The translations under genes and the position numbers were made by a program. This document shows positions 16,557-25,112 of a stretch of DNA of 64,000 bases, in pieces (within the stretch, counting starts at the first letter, position 1; the number at the start of each line of letters is the position of its first letter). Below the pieces are notes generated by a model. That model made no database searches and was not told where the DNA came from. It was given only the letters and a program-made list of their open reading frames with translations. The DNA is taken from NCBI RefSeq assembly GCF_013410655.1, contig NZ_JACCFP010000001.1, positions 3,247,501 to 3,311,500 on the forward strand, in the 5' to 3' direction. Origin of the DNA: Nocardioides thalensis. GTDB lineage: Bacteria > Actinomycetota > Actinomycetes > Propionibacteriales > Nocardioidaceae.

Positions 16557-16583
16557 CGGCCCTAGCGGGCCTCCTCGACCACC
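16542..16583. repeat. Family-B REP-like element spanning two convergent stop codons
   Basis: GGTGGGGTCTCGTGACGGCC followed by CTAGCGGGCCTCCTCGACCACC. The TGA of the MFS gene (to 16556) and the TAG of the aldo/keto reductase (from 16562) both lie in it, five bases apart. Read on the minus strand it encodes VVEEAR-stop, the same tail as the XRE regulator. Confidence 0.85.
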
Positions 16584-17491
16584 AGGGCGGCGAGGGCGGC
16601 CAGTTCGTCGCCGGTCAGGCGGAGGGCGCCGGCGGCCACGTTCTCGGCCAGGTGGGCGGGGTTGCCGGTGCCGGGGATGGCGAGCACGTGCCCACCCTGG
16701 TGCAGGGTCCAGGCGAGGCGCACCTGGGCGGGGGTCGCGTCGTGCGCGGCGGCGATCGCGGCGATGACGTCCTCGCCGGTCGTGTCGGCGGGACCCCAGG
16801 GGTTGGCGCCCTCGACGCCGGCGCCGACCGCGAAGAACGGCACGAACGCGATGCCGTGCTCGCCGCACATCCGGAGGACGTCGTCGCAATTCCGCTCGGT
16901 CAGGCCGAACCGGTTCTGCACGCACACGATCGGCGCGACCGTGAGCGCCTCCGCGAGCTGCGCGGCCGTCACGTTCGAGACGCCGACGTGACGGAGCAGG
17001 CCGGCGTCGCGCAGCTCGGCGAGCGCCCCGACGTGCTCGGCGACCGAGCCGTCCTCGGTGCCCTGACCCGCGCCCCAGCGCAGGTTGACCACGTCAAGAT
17101 GGTCGCGACCCAGGTGGCGGAGGTTCTCCTCGACCTGGGCGCGGAGCTGGTCGGGTCGGGCGTACGGCTCGAACTCGCCCGCCCGCGACCGGCTCGGGCC
17201 GACCTTGGTGACGATCACGAGGTCGTCGGGGTAGGGCTGGAGCGCGGTGGCGATCAGCTCGTTGGAGGACTGGAACGGCGTGAAGTAGAACGCCGCGGTG
17301 TCGATGTGGTTGACGCCGAGCTCGACGGCGCGGCGGAGTACGGCGACCGCGGCGTCGCGGTCGCCCGGGGCCGTCGCGAACGGGCTGCCGATGAGCCGCA
17401 TGGCGCCGAAGCCGATCCGGTTGACGGTGCGGTCGCCGAGCTGCCACGTGCCTGCGGCGTCGGCGGTGGGGGTGATCGTCTGTGTCGTCAT
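16562..17491 (-). CDS. Aldo/keto reductase
   Basis: 309 aa. (beta/alpha)8-barrel signature motifs: VNRIGFGAMRL, AVELGVNHIDTAAFY with catalytic Asp and Tyr, LVIVTKVG with catalytic Lys, LDVVNLRWG, LLRHVGVSNVT and GHVLAIPGTGNPAHL for NADPH binding. Reduces a carbonyl compound of unknown identity. Divergent from the HTH regulator at 17587, with a perfect palindrome between. The VVEEAR end is repeat-encoded. Confidence 0.9.
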   Translation of the reverse strand: MTTQTITPTADAAGTWQLGDRTVNRIGFGAMRLIGSPFATAPGDRDAAVAVLRRAVELGVNHIDTAAFYFTPFQSSNELIATALQPYPDDLVIVTKVGPSRSRAGEFEPYARPDQLRAQVEENLRHLGRDHLDVVNLRWGAGQGTEDGSVAEHVGALAELRDAGLLRHVGVSNVTAAQLAEALTVAPIVCVQNRFGLTERNCDDVLRMCGEHGIAFVPFFAVGAGVEGANPWGPADTTGEDVIAAIAAAHDATPAQVRLAWTLHQGGHVLAIPGTGNPAHLAENVAAGALRLTGDELAALAALVVEEAR

Positions 17492-17528
17492 GCGGCCAGC
17501 GTGGTCGGCGATCGCCGTGCGATCACGC

Positions 17529-17550
17529 GGCTGGCAGCTTGTTGCCAGCC
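17529..17550. promoter_or_regulatory. Perfect palindrome between aldo/keto reductase and HTH regulator
   Basis: GGCTGGCA-N6-TGCCAGCC, fully symmetric 8-base arms. It lies 37 bases upstream of each start. Most simply the operator of the 17587 regulator or of a transcription factor controlling both genes. Confidence 0.55.
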
Positions 17551-17586
17551 CTCCCCTTTCCTTGCGGGTCGGAGGAGAATCGGACC

Positions 17587-18246
17587 ATGAGCATGCGCGC
17601 CGGTGAGAGCGTCGCCGTCGTCCACGGCGAGGCCGAGCTGGTGGCGCGCACCGGCCACCTGATGGCCGCGGCGACCGACGTCGCGTTCGCCGCTAACAAG
17701 CTGCACACCTGGCGCGCCGCTCGCCGCGCCGGTGAGGCGGCCGGCGTCGTGAGCCCGCCGGGCGACGTACGCCTCCGCAAGATCTACCTGCCCAATGCGG
17801 TGTTCGACCCGGTCGCGGCGCGCGGGCTCGTGCAGTTCTGCGAGGCGCACGGCGCCAGCATCCGGATCACGACCGACGAGATCAACGACACGATGATCCT
17901 CGACCGCCGGATCGCGATCCTCGGCGGCCACCCGCGCGCCGACCGGCGTACCTACAGCGTCATCACCCAGCCGGAGGTCGTCGAGGGCGTCGCGTCGCTC
18001 TTCGACGCGGTCTGGCGCAAGGCGACCGAGCTGTCGGAGTTCGACGCCCAGATCGCCGAGATCCGCGAGATCGCCCCCCAGGTGCTCGACCTGCTGAGCC
18101 GCGGGGTCAAGGACGAGGCGGCGGCGCGGACGCTCGGGCTCGGGGTGCGGACCTACCGCCGTCGGGTGGCCGAGCTGATGGCCGCGCTCGGGGCCGAGTC
18201 GCGGTTCCAGGCCGGCGTGCGGGCCAGGGAGCTGGGCCTGGTCTAG
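17587..18246 (+). CDS. HTH transcriptional regulator (TrmB/PLD-like sensor + LuxR-like HTH)
   Basis: 219 aa; ATG at 17587 with GGAGGAGAA upstream. Residues 55-130 resemble the phospholipase-D-like effector region of actinobacterial HTH regulators (RKIYLPNAVFDPVAARGLV ... TDEINDTMILDRRIAILGG). Residues 160-219 form the HTH (LDLLSRGVKDEAAARTLGLGVRTYRRRVAELM). Probably controls the divergent reductase. Its stop overlaps the stop of the next gene by four bases. Confidence 0.75.
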   Translation: MSMRAGESVAVVHGEAELVARTGHLMAAATDVAFAANKLHTWRAARRAGEAAGVVSPPGDVRLRKIYLPNAVFDPVAARGLVQFCEAHGASIRITTDEINDTMILDRRIAILGGHPRADRRTYSVITQPEVVEGVASLFDAVWRKATELSEFDAQIAEIREIAPQVLDLLSRGVKDEAAARTLGLGVRTYRRRVAELMAALGAESRFQAGVRARELGLV

Positions 18247-18545
18247 TCGCGGAGCGGCGAGCCGAGGACGTCGAAGGCGAACCCGCCAAACTCGCCCGAC
18301 AGGAGCGGCCGGGCTTCCGCGATCGACGCCTTCACCTCCGGCAGCTCGAGCGACGCGCGGTGGGCCTCGGCGGACGTCCACAGCTCGGCCACGAACACCG
18401 TGTCGGGCTGGTCGTCGTTGACGCCGACCTCGTAGAGCAGGCAGCCGGCGTCGGCCAGCTCGGGAGACGAGCGGATGAGGTGGGCGACGAGCTCGTCGCG
18501 CTTCCCGGGCACGGCGCCGAGGGTGCCGACGTTGGCGTAGGTCAT
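18243..18545 (-). CDS. Antibiotic biosynthesis monooxygenase (ABM) family protein
   Basis: 100 aa. MTYANVGTLGAVPGKRDELVAHL, then CLLYEVGVNDDQPDTVFVAELW and AHRASLELPEVK: a complete dimeric alpha+beta barrel of the ABM/YgiN type. Such enzymes are cofactor-free quinol or polyketide oxygenases or stress proteins. Tail-to-tail with the HTH gene; 38 bases after the aminopeptidase stop region. Confidence 0.85.
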   Translation of the reverse strand: MTYANVGTLGAVPGKRDELVAHLIRSSPELADAGCLLYEVGVNDDQPDTVFVAELWTSAEAHRASLELPEVKASIAEARPLLSGEFGGFAFDVLGSPLRD

Positions 18546-18583
18546 GGCGGGGAGGCTAGGAGGTGGCGCCGACAGGGCCAGTG

Positions 18584-20368
18584 TCAGGCGAGGAGCCGGT
18601 CGATGCCCGCCTGCGTGACCGGGTGGTACGTCGGCCGGGCAGTCACGTAGATCTCGCGGGCCCGCGCGAGGCCACGGTCGGTGGCGGCGAGCTTGCGGTA
18701 GACCTTGCTGACGTAGAGCGCCCGGCCGTGGCGGACGAGGAACTCCGCGAGCGCTTGGTCGACCGCAGGGGTCTCGAAGGCGAAGCCGGACTCGACAGCG
18801 AGCTCGAGCCACGCGGTGGCGACCTCGATGTTGCCGCTGGCGGTGAAGCCGAACGCGGCGTCGACCTCGGCCATCCGGTCGACGCCCAGGTCCAGCGGCA
18901 GCGCGCGGACGAAGTGCACCCATTGGTGGCTCACCCAGCCGTCGGTGTCGAGGTCGGCGGACGCGGTGCCCGCGAGCAGCCGAGCGACCTCGGCGTCGAC
19001 CTTGTCGAAGGCGTCGGACTCGGTGAGCGGCTCGTTGTCGGGCACGCCCGGGCCGTGCACCCAGGCCTCGAGCTGGAGGTCCTCGGCGGAGACGCCGGCC
19101 GGGTCGAGCAGCTCGGACTTCAGCAACGACAGGAACGTCGGGGTGTCCATCGACTCGAACGCGAACCGGTCGAAGTAGGACCGCAGGAACGCGTCCCACC
19201 GCTCCCGCCCGACGGCGGACTCGATGAGCCGCAGGAACAGCGAGCCCTTCTCGTAGGGGATCTTGGACGGTCCCTCGTCGGGGTCACGGCCGACGAGGTC
19301 GAGCTCGAGCCAGGTGTCGCGCGGCTGCTCCTGCTCGACCCCGCGCGCCAGCTCCTGCCGCCCGAGGCGCAGCAGCATCGCGGCGTACGCGGCGCCGTAC
19401 AGCTCCTCGTCGATGCGGACCTCGAAGTAGGTCGTGAAGCCCTCGTTGAGCCAGATGTCGTTCCAGGTCGCGTTGGTGACCAGGTTGCCCGACCACGAGT
19501 GCGCGAGCTCGTGCGCGATCAGCGTCACTAGCGAGCGGTCTCCGGCGAGGATGGTCGGCGTCACGAACGTCAGCCGCGGGTTCTCCATGCCGCCGTAGGG
19601 GAAGCTCGGCGGGAGCACGAGCATGTCGTAGCGGCCCCACCGGTAGGGCCCGTAGAGCCGTTCGGCCGCCTCGATCATCTTCTCCGTGTCGGCGAACTCC
19701 CACGCCGCGCCCTCGACGACCGATGGCTCGGCGTAGACGCCGCTGCGCGCGCCGACCTCGCGGAACTCGAGGTCGCCGACGGCCAGGGCGATGAGGTACG
19801 CCGGCACCGGCTGCGGCATCGTGAAGCGGTACTCGCCGTCGACCGAGCGCTCGGTCGGGTTCTCCGCGCTCATCACGGCCATCAGGTCGGCGGGCACCCG
19901 GATGGTCGCGTCGTACGTCGCCCGCACCGCCGGGCTGTCCTGGCACGGCATCCAGGTGCGGGTGAGGATCGGCTGGCCCTGGGTGAACAGGAACGGCTTG
20001 CCCGACGCGGTCTGCTCCGGCTCCAGCCACTGGAGGGCCTTCGCCTCCGGGCTGGTGGCGTAGGTGACGACCACCCGGTCGCCGGCACCGAGCGTGATCG
20101 TCAGCGGGCGGCCGAGGACGGGGTCCTCCTCCCCCACCTCGAAGTCCAGCGCCTCGCCCTCGGCGGTGGTCACCGCCCGCACGTCGAGCTGCCAGGTGTC
20201 GAGCACCAGCTGGGTCGCGTCCGGCGTACGGCGCTCCAGGTCGAACGTCGCCGTACCGCTGATGCGGAAGGCATCGAAGTCCACGTCGAGGTCGAGCCCG
20301 ACATGCCGGACGACGACCTCGTTGGGGCGGGCGAAGGAGTGCGGGTCGGCGGGGTAGGCGCGGGTCAC
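18584..20368 (-). CDS. M1 family metallopeptidase (aminopeptidase, LTA4H-like)
   Basis: 594 aa. Substrate-specificity motif GGMEN (259-263), zinc motif HELAH (286-290) with the third ligand in WLNEGFTTYFE (Glu309), and PCQDSPAVRA as in leukotriene-A4-hydrolase-type members. Residues 1-205 are the N-terminal beta domain and 450-594 the helical C-terminal domain. No signal peptide; cytosolic. Removes N-terminal residues from peptides. Confidence 0.93.
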   Translation of the reverse strand: MTRAYPADPHSFARPNEVVVRHVGLDLDVDFDAFRISGTATFDLERRTPDATQLVLDTWQLDVRAVTTAEGEALDFEVGEEDPVLGRPLTITLGAGDRVVVTYATSPEAKALQWLEPEQTASGKPFLFTQGQPILTRTWMPCQDSPAVRATYDATIRVPADLMAVMSAENPTERSVDGEYRFTMPQPVPAYLIALAVGDLEFREVGARSGVYAEPSVVEGAAWEFADTEKMIEAAERLYGPYRWGRYDMLVLPPSFPYGGMENPRLTFVTPTILAGDRSLVTLIAHELAHSWSGNLVTNATWNDIWLNEGFTTYFEVRIDEELYGAAYAAMLLRLGRQELARGVEQEQPRDTWLELDLVGRDPDEGPSKIPYEKGSLFLRLIESAVGRERWDAFLRSYFDRFAFESMDTPTFLSLLKSELLDPAGVSAEDLQLEAWVHGPGVPDNEPLTESDAFDKVDAEVARLLAGTASADLDTDGWVSHQWVHFVRALPLDLGVDRMAEVDAAFGFTASGNIEVATAWLELAVESGFAFETPAVDQALAEFLVRHGRALYVSKVYRKLAATDRGLARAREIYVTARPTYHPVTQAGIDRLLA

Positions 20369-20391
20369 CGGATCAACTTAACGGGCCGCGG

Positions 20392-20853
20392 CTACCCCTC
20401 CCAGGGCGGCGTCTGGCCCCAGCCCCAGCGCGGCACCTCGACGGACTCGTCGATCGGCGGCGGGGCGGCGCCCGAGTAGATGATCGCCATCCGGCTGCCC
20501 CACTCGACGTAGTAGGCGAAGACTGCGCGCGACTCGGGATCCGTGGGCAGGCCGGCCTCGTCGGCGGCGTCCTGGAGCAGCCCGACCCAGCGGCGGCGCT
20601 GCTCCTCGGTGATCCCGCGGCCGAGGTGGTGGCGGGCCATGCCGGCGTGGCCGCCGTGGTGCGCGGTGTACTCGGCCGGGCCGCCGAACACCTCGGCGAG
20701 CCACGTCGCGACGTGCGCGGGGTGGTCGTCGCCCATGTCGGCGAAGACCGGCGCGAGCACCGGGTCCTGCCGCACCTTGGCGTAGAAGACCTCGGTCAGG
20801 CGCAGGAGGGCGTCGGTGCCTCCGAGCCACTCGTGGATGCTCGGTGTGGTCAC
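20392..20853 (-). CDS. Group II truncated haemoglobin
   Basis: 153 aa, GTG at 20853. WLGGTDALLRLTEVFYAKVRQDPVLAPVFADM is the TrHbII N-terminal region, HHGGHAGMARHHLGRGI contains the proximal-His segment, and RRRWVGLLQDAADEAGLP plus VEWGSRMAIIYSG complete the fold. Binds O2 or NO; probable oxidative or nitrosative stress role. Its GTG overlaps the stop of the gene at 20850 (GTGA), so the two are translationally coupled. Confidence 0.93.
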   Translation of the reverse strand: MTTPSIHEWLGGTDALLRLTEVFYAKVRQDPVLAPVFADMGDDHPAHVATWLAEVFGGPAEYTAHHGGHAGMARHHLGRGITEEQRRRWVGLLQDAADEAGLPTDPESRAVFAYYVEWGSRMAIIYSGAAPPPIDESVEVPRWGWGQTPPWEG

Positions 20854-21374
20854 GACGCCTGCGGGCCCTCGGCGCGCACCTCGTGCACCTGCTGCAGAGA
20901 CTCGCGCAGCTTGCCGAGCCACTCGTCGGTGTTGCTGCCGACGAGCCGCACGCACCAGGCCAGCGCGTCGCTGCGGCTGCGCGCGACGCCCCCGGCGACC
21001 AGGGTGTCGAGCACCTCGCGCTCGGGCTGCCGCAGCCGGGTCATCACCGGCGCCGCGAGGTTGGTGAAGACCTCGCGTACGGCGCCGCACTCGACGCCCC
21101 ACGCGACCTTCCGGTCGAAGCGGTGCTCGGCCTCCCGTGCGACCGCCATCCGGTCCTTGCGGGTGCGCTCGCGGAACTCCTGGATCCGACCGCGGAGCGC
21201 GGCATCGCGCTCGGCGTCGGCCGCGTCCTTCGCCAGCTTGGGCTCGGGGATCCGCCCGACGACGGTGATCTCGTCACGGTCGACGACGACGTCGACGAGC
21301 TCGTCGTAGACGCCGTCGGGCAGCCGGCCGGCGAACCAGCCGCGCAGCTGCTCACGCTCTTGCTGTGTAATCAT
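20850..21374 (-). CDS. Conserved hypothetical protein upstream of trHb
   Basis: 174 aa. Charged and helical: ITQQEREQLRGWFAGRLPDG, VDRDEITVVGRIPEPK, an Arg/Glu-rich middle, then SRSDALAWCVRLVGSNTDEWLGKLRESL. The last part resembles a small ribbon-helix-helix-like or helical repeat. No signal peptide. I do not recognise the family. Coupled to the truncated haemoglobin, so possibly a partner or regulator of it. Confidence 0.7.
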   Translation of the reverse strand: MITQQEREQLRGWFAGRLPDGVYDELVDVVVDRDEITVVGRIPEPKLAKDAADAERDAALRGRIQEFRERTRKDRMAVAREAEHRFDRKVAWGVECGAVREVFTNLAAPVMTRLRQPEREVLDTLVAGGVARSRSDALAWCVRLVGSNTDEWLGKLRESLQQVHEVRAEGPQAS

Positions 21375-21413
21375 GTAATCAGCATCGCTCGCGCGAGCCG
21401 ATCACACAAGGCG

Positions 21414-22004
21414 TCAGAACGGTCGCGTGGGCAGCGGCACGATGTAGGGGTCGAGCAGCCTGCTGGTCTGCTCGACGGTGAGCACCTCGTGCGGCTCGAG
21501 CGGGATGACCTGGCGCTTGCTCTCGTCGATCTCCCACACGTCCTCGCCGACCAGGCGGCCCTCGTCGTCGTACGGCCAGATCATGTGCTCGACGTTCGCG
21601 ACCAGGTAGTGCGCGGCGGGGTCGACCGGCGCGCCTGCCTCGGCGAGCACGGCGCCGGGCGTCTGCTGGTAGATGGTGGCGGTCGAGACGATCATGTTGT
21701 CGCCGACGGCGAGCTTCTCGTCGTCGGTGTAGAAGACGCACTGCGCCGTGCGCGACCACTCCTCGTAGACCGCCTGCACCGCCTCGGCGCCGGCGAGCAC
21801 CGTGTTGATGCCGAAGACGTTGAAGTTGTAGACCGGGTGCTCGACGGTCATCTCCGGGGCGAAGATCTCCTTCCAGCGGCCGGCCATCTCGAGGCTCCGG
21901 TGCCGGTCGTAGGCCTGCAGCATCCACTTGTGGCGGGGGTTGTCGGTCGTCTCGATCAGGCGGCGGACGGCGACGTTGGTCTGGGTGATGTCGAATCGGC
22001 TCAT
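21414..22004 (-). CDS. SnoaL/NTF2-like protein
   Basis: 196 aa. NTF2-like cone fold: HKWMLQAYDRHRSLEMAGRWKEIFAPEMTVEHP, then AVQAVYEEWSRTAQCVFYTDDEKLAV and a beta-rich C-terminal half. Could be a hydratase/isomerase-type enzyme or a ligand-binding protein. Last gene of the operon DUF1254 - acyl-CoA ligase - this gene (24-base gap). Confidence 0.75.
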   Translation of the reverse strand: MSRFDITQTNVAVRRLIETTDNPRHKWMLQAYDRHRSLEMAGRWKEIFAPEMTVEHPVYNFNVFGINTVLAGAEAVQAVYEEWSRTAQCVFYTDDEKLAVGDNMIVSTATIYQQTPGAVLAEAGAPVDPAAHYLVANVEHMIWPYDDEGRLVGEDVWEIDESKRQVIPLEPHEVLTVEQTSRLLDPYIVPLPTRPF

Positions 22005-22028
22005 CGGTGTGCTCCTTCGGTGGGTGGG

Positions 22029-23522
22029 TCAGGACAAGAGGCCGGTCGGCACGGCGACCTCGCGGCGCAGGATCTTCCCGGTGGCGCCCTTGGGCAGGGC
22101 GTCGACGACCCAGACGTGGCGCGGGTACTTGTACGGCGCGATCCGCGCCTTGACGAAGGCGATCAGGTCGTCAGGCGTCGCCTCGGCTCCGGCGCGGAGC
22201 GCGACCGCGGCGGCGACGTCCTCGCCCAGCTCCGGGTGAGGTACGCCGACGACGGCAGCCTCCGTGACGTCGGGGTGCTCGTAGAGCACCTCCTCGACCT
22301 CCCGCGGGTAGACGTTGTAGCCGCCGCGGATGATCAGGTCCTTCTTGCGGTCGAGGATGTAGAAGTAGCCGTCCTCGTCCAGGCGGGCGAGGTCGCCGGT
22401 GCGCAACCAGCCGTCGGGCACCGCCTCCCGGGTGGCGTCGGGCCGGCCCCAGTAGCCCTTCATCAGGCCCTCGCCGCGGATCGCGATCTCGCCGACCTCG
22501 CCGACCGGCACGGCGCCGTCCTCGACGCCGACCAGGCACATCTCGACGCCGGCGACAGGGGTGCCGATCGAGCCGGGCTTCCGCACCTTGTCCGGGTGGT
22601 TGAAGCTCGCGACCGGCGAGGTCTCCGAGAGCCCGTAGCCCTCGAGGATCACGCAGCCGAACGCCGCCTCGAACGACCTCAGCACCTCCACCGGGAGCGC
22701 CGCTCCGCCGGACACGCAGGTGCGCAGGCTGGAGACGTCGGCGTCGGCCGCGCCCGGCGCTTCCAACAGCGCGGCGTACATCGTCGGCACGCCGAGGAAC
22801 ACGGTGACGCCGTGCTCCTCGATCGTCCGCAGCGCGGCGGCGGGGTCGAACCGCGGGAGCAGGGTCAGGCAGGCCCCGGCCGCGATGCCGGCGTTGAGCC
22901 CGCAGGTCAGCCCGAACACGTGGAACAGGGGCAGGCACCCCATCGCCACGTCGTCCGGGCCGACCTGGGTCAGGGTGGTCGCGGTGGTCGCCGCGTTGCT
23001 CGCCAGGTTGGCGTGGGTGAGCTCGGCGCCCTTGGGCTGGCCCGTGGTGCCGCTCGTGTAGAGGATCACCGCGGTGTCGTCGGCCGCGCGCGGCTCCATC
23101 GCGGCGTCCGCGACTGGCGCTGTCTCGAGCCCGAGCGGCCCGACCTCGACGAGCCGCACCCCGGCCGCGGCGCACGCGGCCAGGGCGTCGGGCCCGCTCC
23201 CTTCCGCCGCGAAGAGCACCCGCGCGCCGGAGTCGCGCAGGTAGTACTCGACCTCCCGCTCCTTGAGCAGCGGGTTCATCGGTACGACGACCGCGCCCGC
23301 CAGCAGCGCGCCGTAGAAGTGGACCGGGAACGCGGGCAGGTTCGGCATCATCACCGCCACCCGCTCGCCGGGTCGGACGTCGTTGGCACGCAGCCACCCG
23401 GCGACGCCCGCGGCGCGGCGCAGCAGGTCGCCGTACGTCAGCGTCACGTCGCCGAGCCGGATCGCGGGCGCCTCCGGTGCGCGGAGGGCGCTCCGGACCA
23501 GGTTGTTCGCGAGGTTGGTCAT
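22029..23522 (-). CDS. Acyl-CoA synthetase (AMP-binding, ANL superfamily)
   Basis: 497 aa. P-loop [18 protein letters not shown], adenylate motif [31 protein letters not shown] hinge with [20 protein letters not shown], and catalytic Lys in [14 protein letters not shown]. Activates a carboxylic acid to its CoA thioester. Middle gene of a three-gene operon under the divergent AraC regulator, suggesting catabolism of an unidentified acid. Confidence 0.92.
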   Translation of the reverse strand: MTNLANNLVRSALRAPEAPAIRLGDVTLTYGDLLRRAAGVAGWLRANDVRPGERVAVMMPNLPAFPVHFYGALLAGAVVVPMNPLLKEREVEYYLRDSGARVLFAAEGSGPDALAACAAAGVRLVEVGPLGLETAPVADAAMEPRAADDTAVILYTSGTTGQPKGAELTHANLASNAATTATTLTQVGPDDVAMGCLPLFHVFGLTCGLNAGIAAGACLTLLPRFDPAAALRTIEEHGVTVFLGVPTMYAALLEAPGAADADVSSLRTCVSGGAALPVEVLRSFEAAFGCVILEGYGLSETSPVASFNHPDKVRKPGSIGTPVAGVEMCLVGVEDGAVPVGEVGEIAIRGEGLMKGYWGRPDATREAVPDGWLRTGDLARLDEDGYFYILDRKKDLIIRGGYNVYPREVEEVLYEHPDVTEAAVVGVPHPELGEDVAAAVALRAGAEATPDDLIAFVKARIAPYKYPRHVWVVDALPKGATGKILRREVAVPTGLLS

Positions 23523-23540
23523 CGCTGTCTCCTCGCGCGG

Positions 23541-25019
23541 TCAGCTCGCCGGCACGATGGCCGGGGCGCGCCAGCCGGTGCCGTCGAGGACGCCGGGGAT
23601 GGCACTGGTACGGGTGGCGTAGAGGCGCCACAGGAGCCGGAACCCGCCCTCGGGCGTCGGCAGCCAGTTCTGCGCCTGCTGCGGGTCGGTGGGCCGGGTC
23701 GCCTGGAGGTAGAGGTCGAGCGACCCGTCCTCGTTGTAGTGCAGGTCGGTGCGGTCGTTGATCGCGAACCGGTCGATGGCGTTGGGCACGATGAAGCCCG
23801 CGTTGTCGTAGAGCGTCAGCGACCAGAACCCGTCGTCGGTGACCGGCGGCAGCCCGCCGGCGGGGACGTGCACGACGTACCTCTTGGCGCCGGTCAGCGG
23901 CGCGCCGGTCCGGTCGAGCAGCGCGAGCGGGTAGATCGACTCGTTCGAGCGCAGCGCGCCGAGGCCGACCTGGGTGACGACGGCGCGCAGGCGGTAGTCG
24001 GTGCCGTAGGTCCCCGTCGGCGTCACCAGGTAGCCGTTGAACTGGTTGAACACCTGGCCGTAGATCGCCTGCGCGTCGCCGAGCACCGTCGCCGCGCCTG
24101 CCGCGGCCGCGTCCTTCATGCCCGCAACCAGGTCCGGGTCGAGGGAGTCGTCGGCGGACGGGCGCTTGCCGGGGCCGACGCCGATCTCGGCGAGCTGGCG
24201 CAGCAGCGGCCGGTCGGCGACCGGCGCGGGGAACTGCTCGAGCAGCCTGCCCAGCCGGTCGTAGAACGTCATGCCGGTCGGCAGCGGCGCCTCGTGGATC
24301 GTGGTGTCCGGGTCCTGCGGCACCGGCGGCGTCCAGTCGCGGTCGCCGTACCTCTTGAGCGGGGTGACGGTGGTGCGGTCCTGGATCCGGTTCACGCGCC
24401 GCTGGTCGGCGAGGCTGTCGTTGTCGGCGTAGATCCGCTCGATGATCCAGACCCGGTCGTACGGCGACCGCACCTTGCGCACACCGGCGGGCAGCCGGAC
24501 GTCGTGGTCGTCGGGTCCGACGATCGCGTAGTCCCCGGGCGCCGTGCGCCGGACGGATCCGAGGTTGGCGAAGTTCTCGGTGTAGGGGCTCATCAGCGGG
24601 ATCACGAAGTAGCGGTCCTCGACCCGCGGCACGTGGACCACCTGCGGCTGGCGGCTCAGGTCGAGCCACGCGATCGAGTAGAGCGTGTCGAGGTTCGGCG
24701 CGACGACCGAGCGATCCTCGGGGGTGACGAACCGTCGGATCGGGTTGAAGCGGTTGACCGGCCCGAAGCCGCGGTCGTTGGAGACGTCGATGCTCGTCTG
24801 GTGGCGGAACGTCTTCTGCGTGGTGATGAGCGGGAGCCCGTAGCGGTAGGCCTCCAGCCCGAGCTCGTAGCCGCGGTCGTACGCCGCGGTGTCGCGCTGG
24901 TCGGTGGCGGCGTCGGTGTCGGCAGCGGTCGCGGTGCCGGCGGCCGCGGCAGGCAGGCCGGCCAGCAGGGCGAGCAGCGCTGCCGCGAGCCAGCGTCGGC
25001 GCGGGGTGGTGCGGCGCAT
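23541..25019 (-). CDS. Secreted DUF1254 domain-containing protein
   Basis: ATG 25019 (AAAGGA upstream); 492 aa. Signal peptide at 1-33 (RRTTPRRRWLAAALLALLAGL, then AAAGTATAA). DUF1254 segment: YRYGLPLITTQ, VVAPNLDTLYSIAWLDLS, YFVIPLMSP; the DUF1214 C-terminal part: FWSLTLYDNAGFIVPN and LYLQATRP. The family is found in exported proteins of unknown biochemical role. First gene of the operon with the CoA ligase and SnoaL protein. Confidence 0.9.
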   Translation of the reverse strand: MRRTTPRRRWLAAALLALLAGLPAAAAGTATAADTDAATDQRDTAAYDRGYELGLEAYRYGLPLITTQKTFRHQTSIDVSNDRGFGPVNRFNPIRRFVTPEDRSVVAPNLDTLYSIAWLDLSRQPQVVHVPRVEDRYFVIPLMSPYTENFANLGSVRRTAPGDYAIVGPDDHDVRLPAGVRKVRSPYDRVWIIERIYADNDSLADQRRVNRIQDRTTVTPLKRYGDRDWTPPVPQDPDTTIHEAPLPTGMTFYDRLGRLLEQFPAPVADRPLLRQLAEIGVGPGKRPSADDSLDPDLVAGMKDAAAAGAATVLGDAQAIYGQVFNQFNGYLVTPTGTYGTDYRLRAVVTQVGLGALRSNESIYPLALLDRTGAPLTGAKRYVVHVPAGGLPPVTDDGFWSLTLYDNAGFIVPNAIDRFAINDRTDLHYNEDGSLDLYLQATRPTDPQQAQNWLPTPEGGFRLLWRLYATRTSAIPGVLDGTGWRAPAIVPAS

Positions 25020-25074
25020 CGGGGATCCTTTCGTCGGGCTGTCCCGCAACGGTCGCCAATCGCGGCCCGCGCGG

Positions 25075-25103
25075 TCTTGACCTCAGGCGACAACTTCTTG
25101 ACC
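25075..25103. promoter_or_regulatory. Direct repeat TCTTGACC x2 with 21-base period (candidate AraC site)
   Basis: Copies at 25075-25082 and 25096-25103, i.e. two helical turns apart, between the DUF1254 operon and the AraC-type gene. AraC/XylS proteins bind such tandem half-sites. It lies only nine bases from the AraC start, favouring autoregulation. Confidence 0.45.
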
Positions 25104-25112
25104 CTGGACGAC

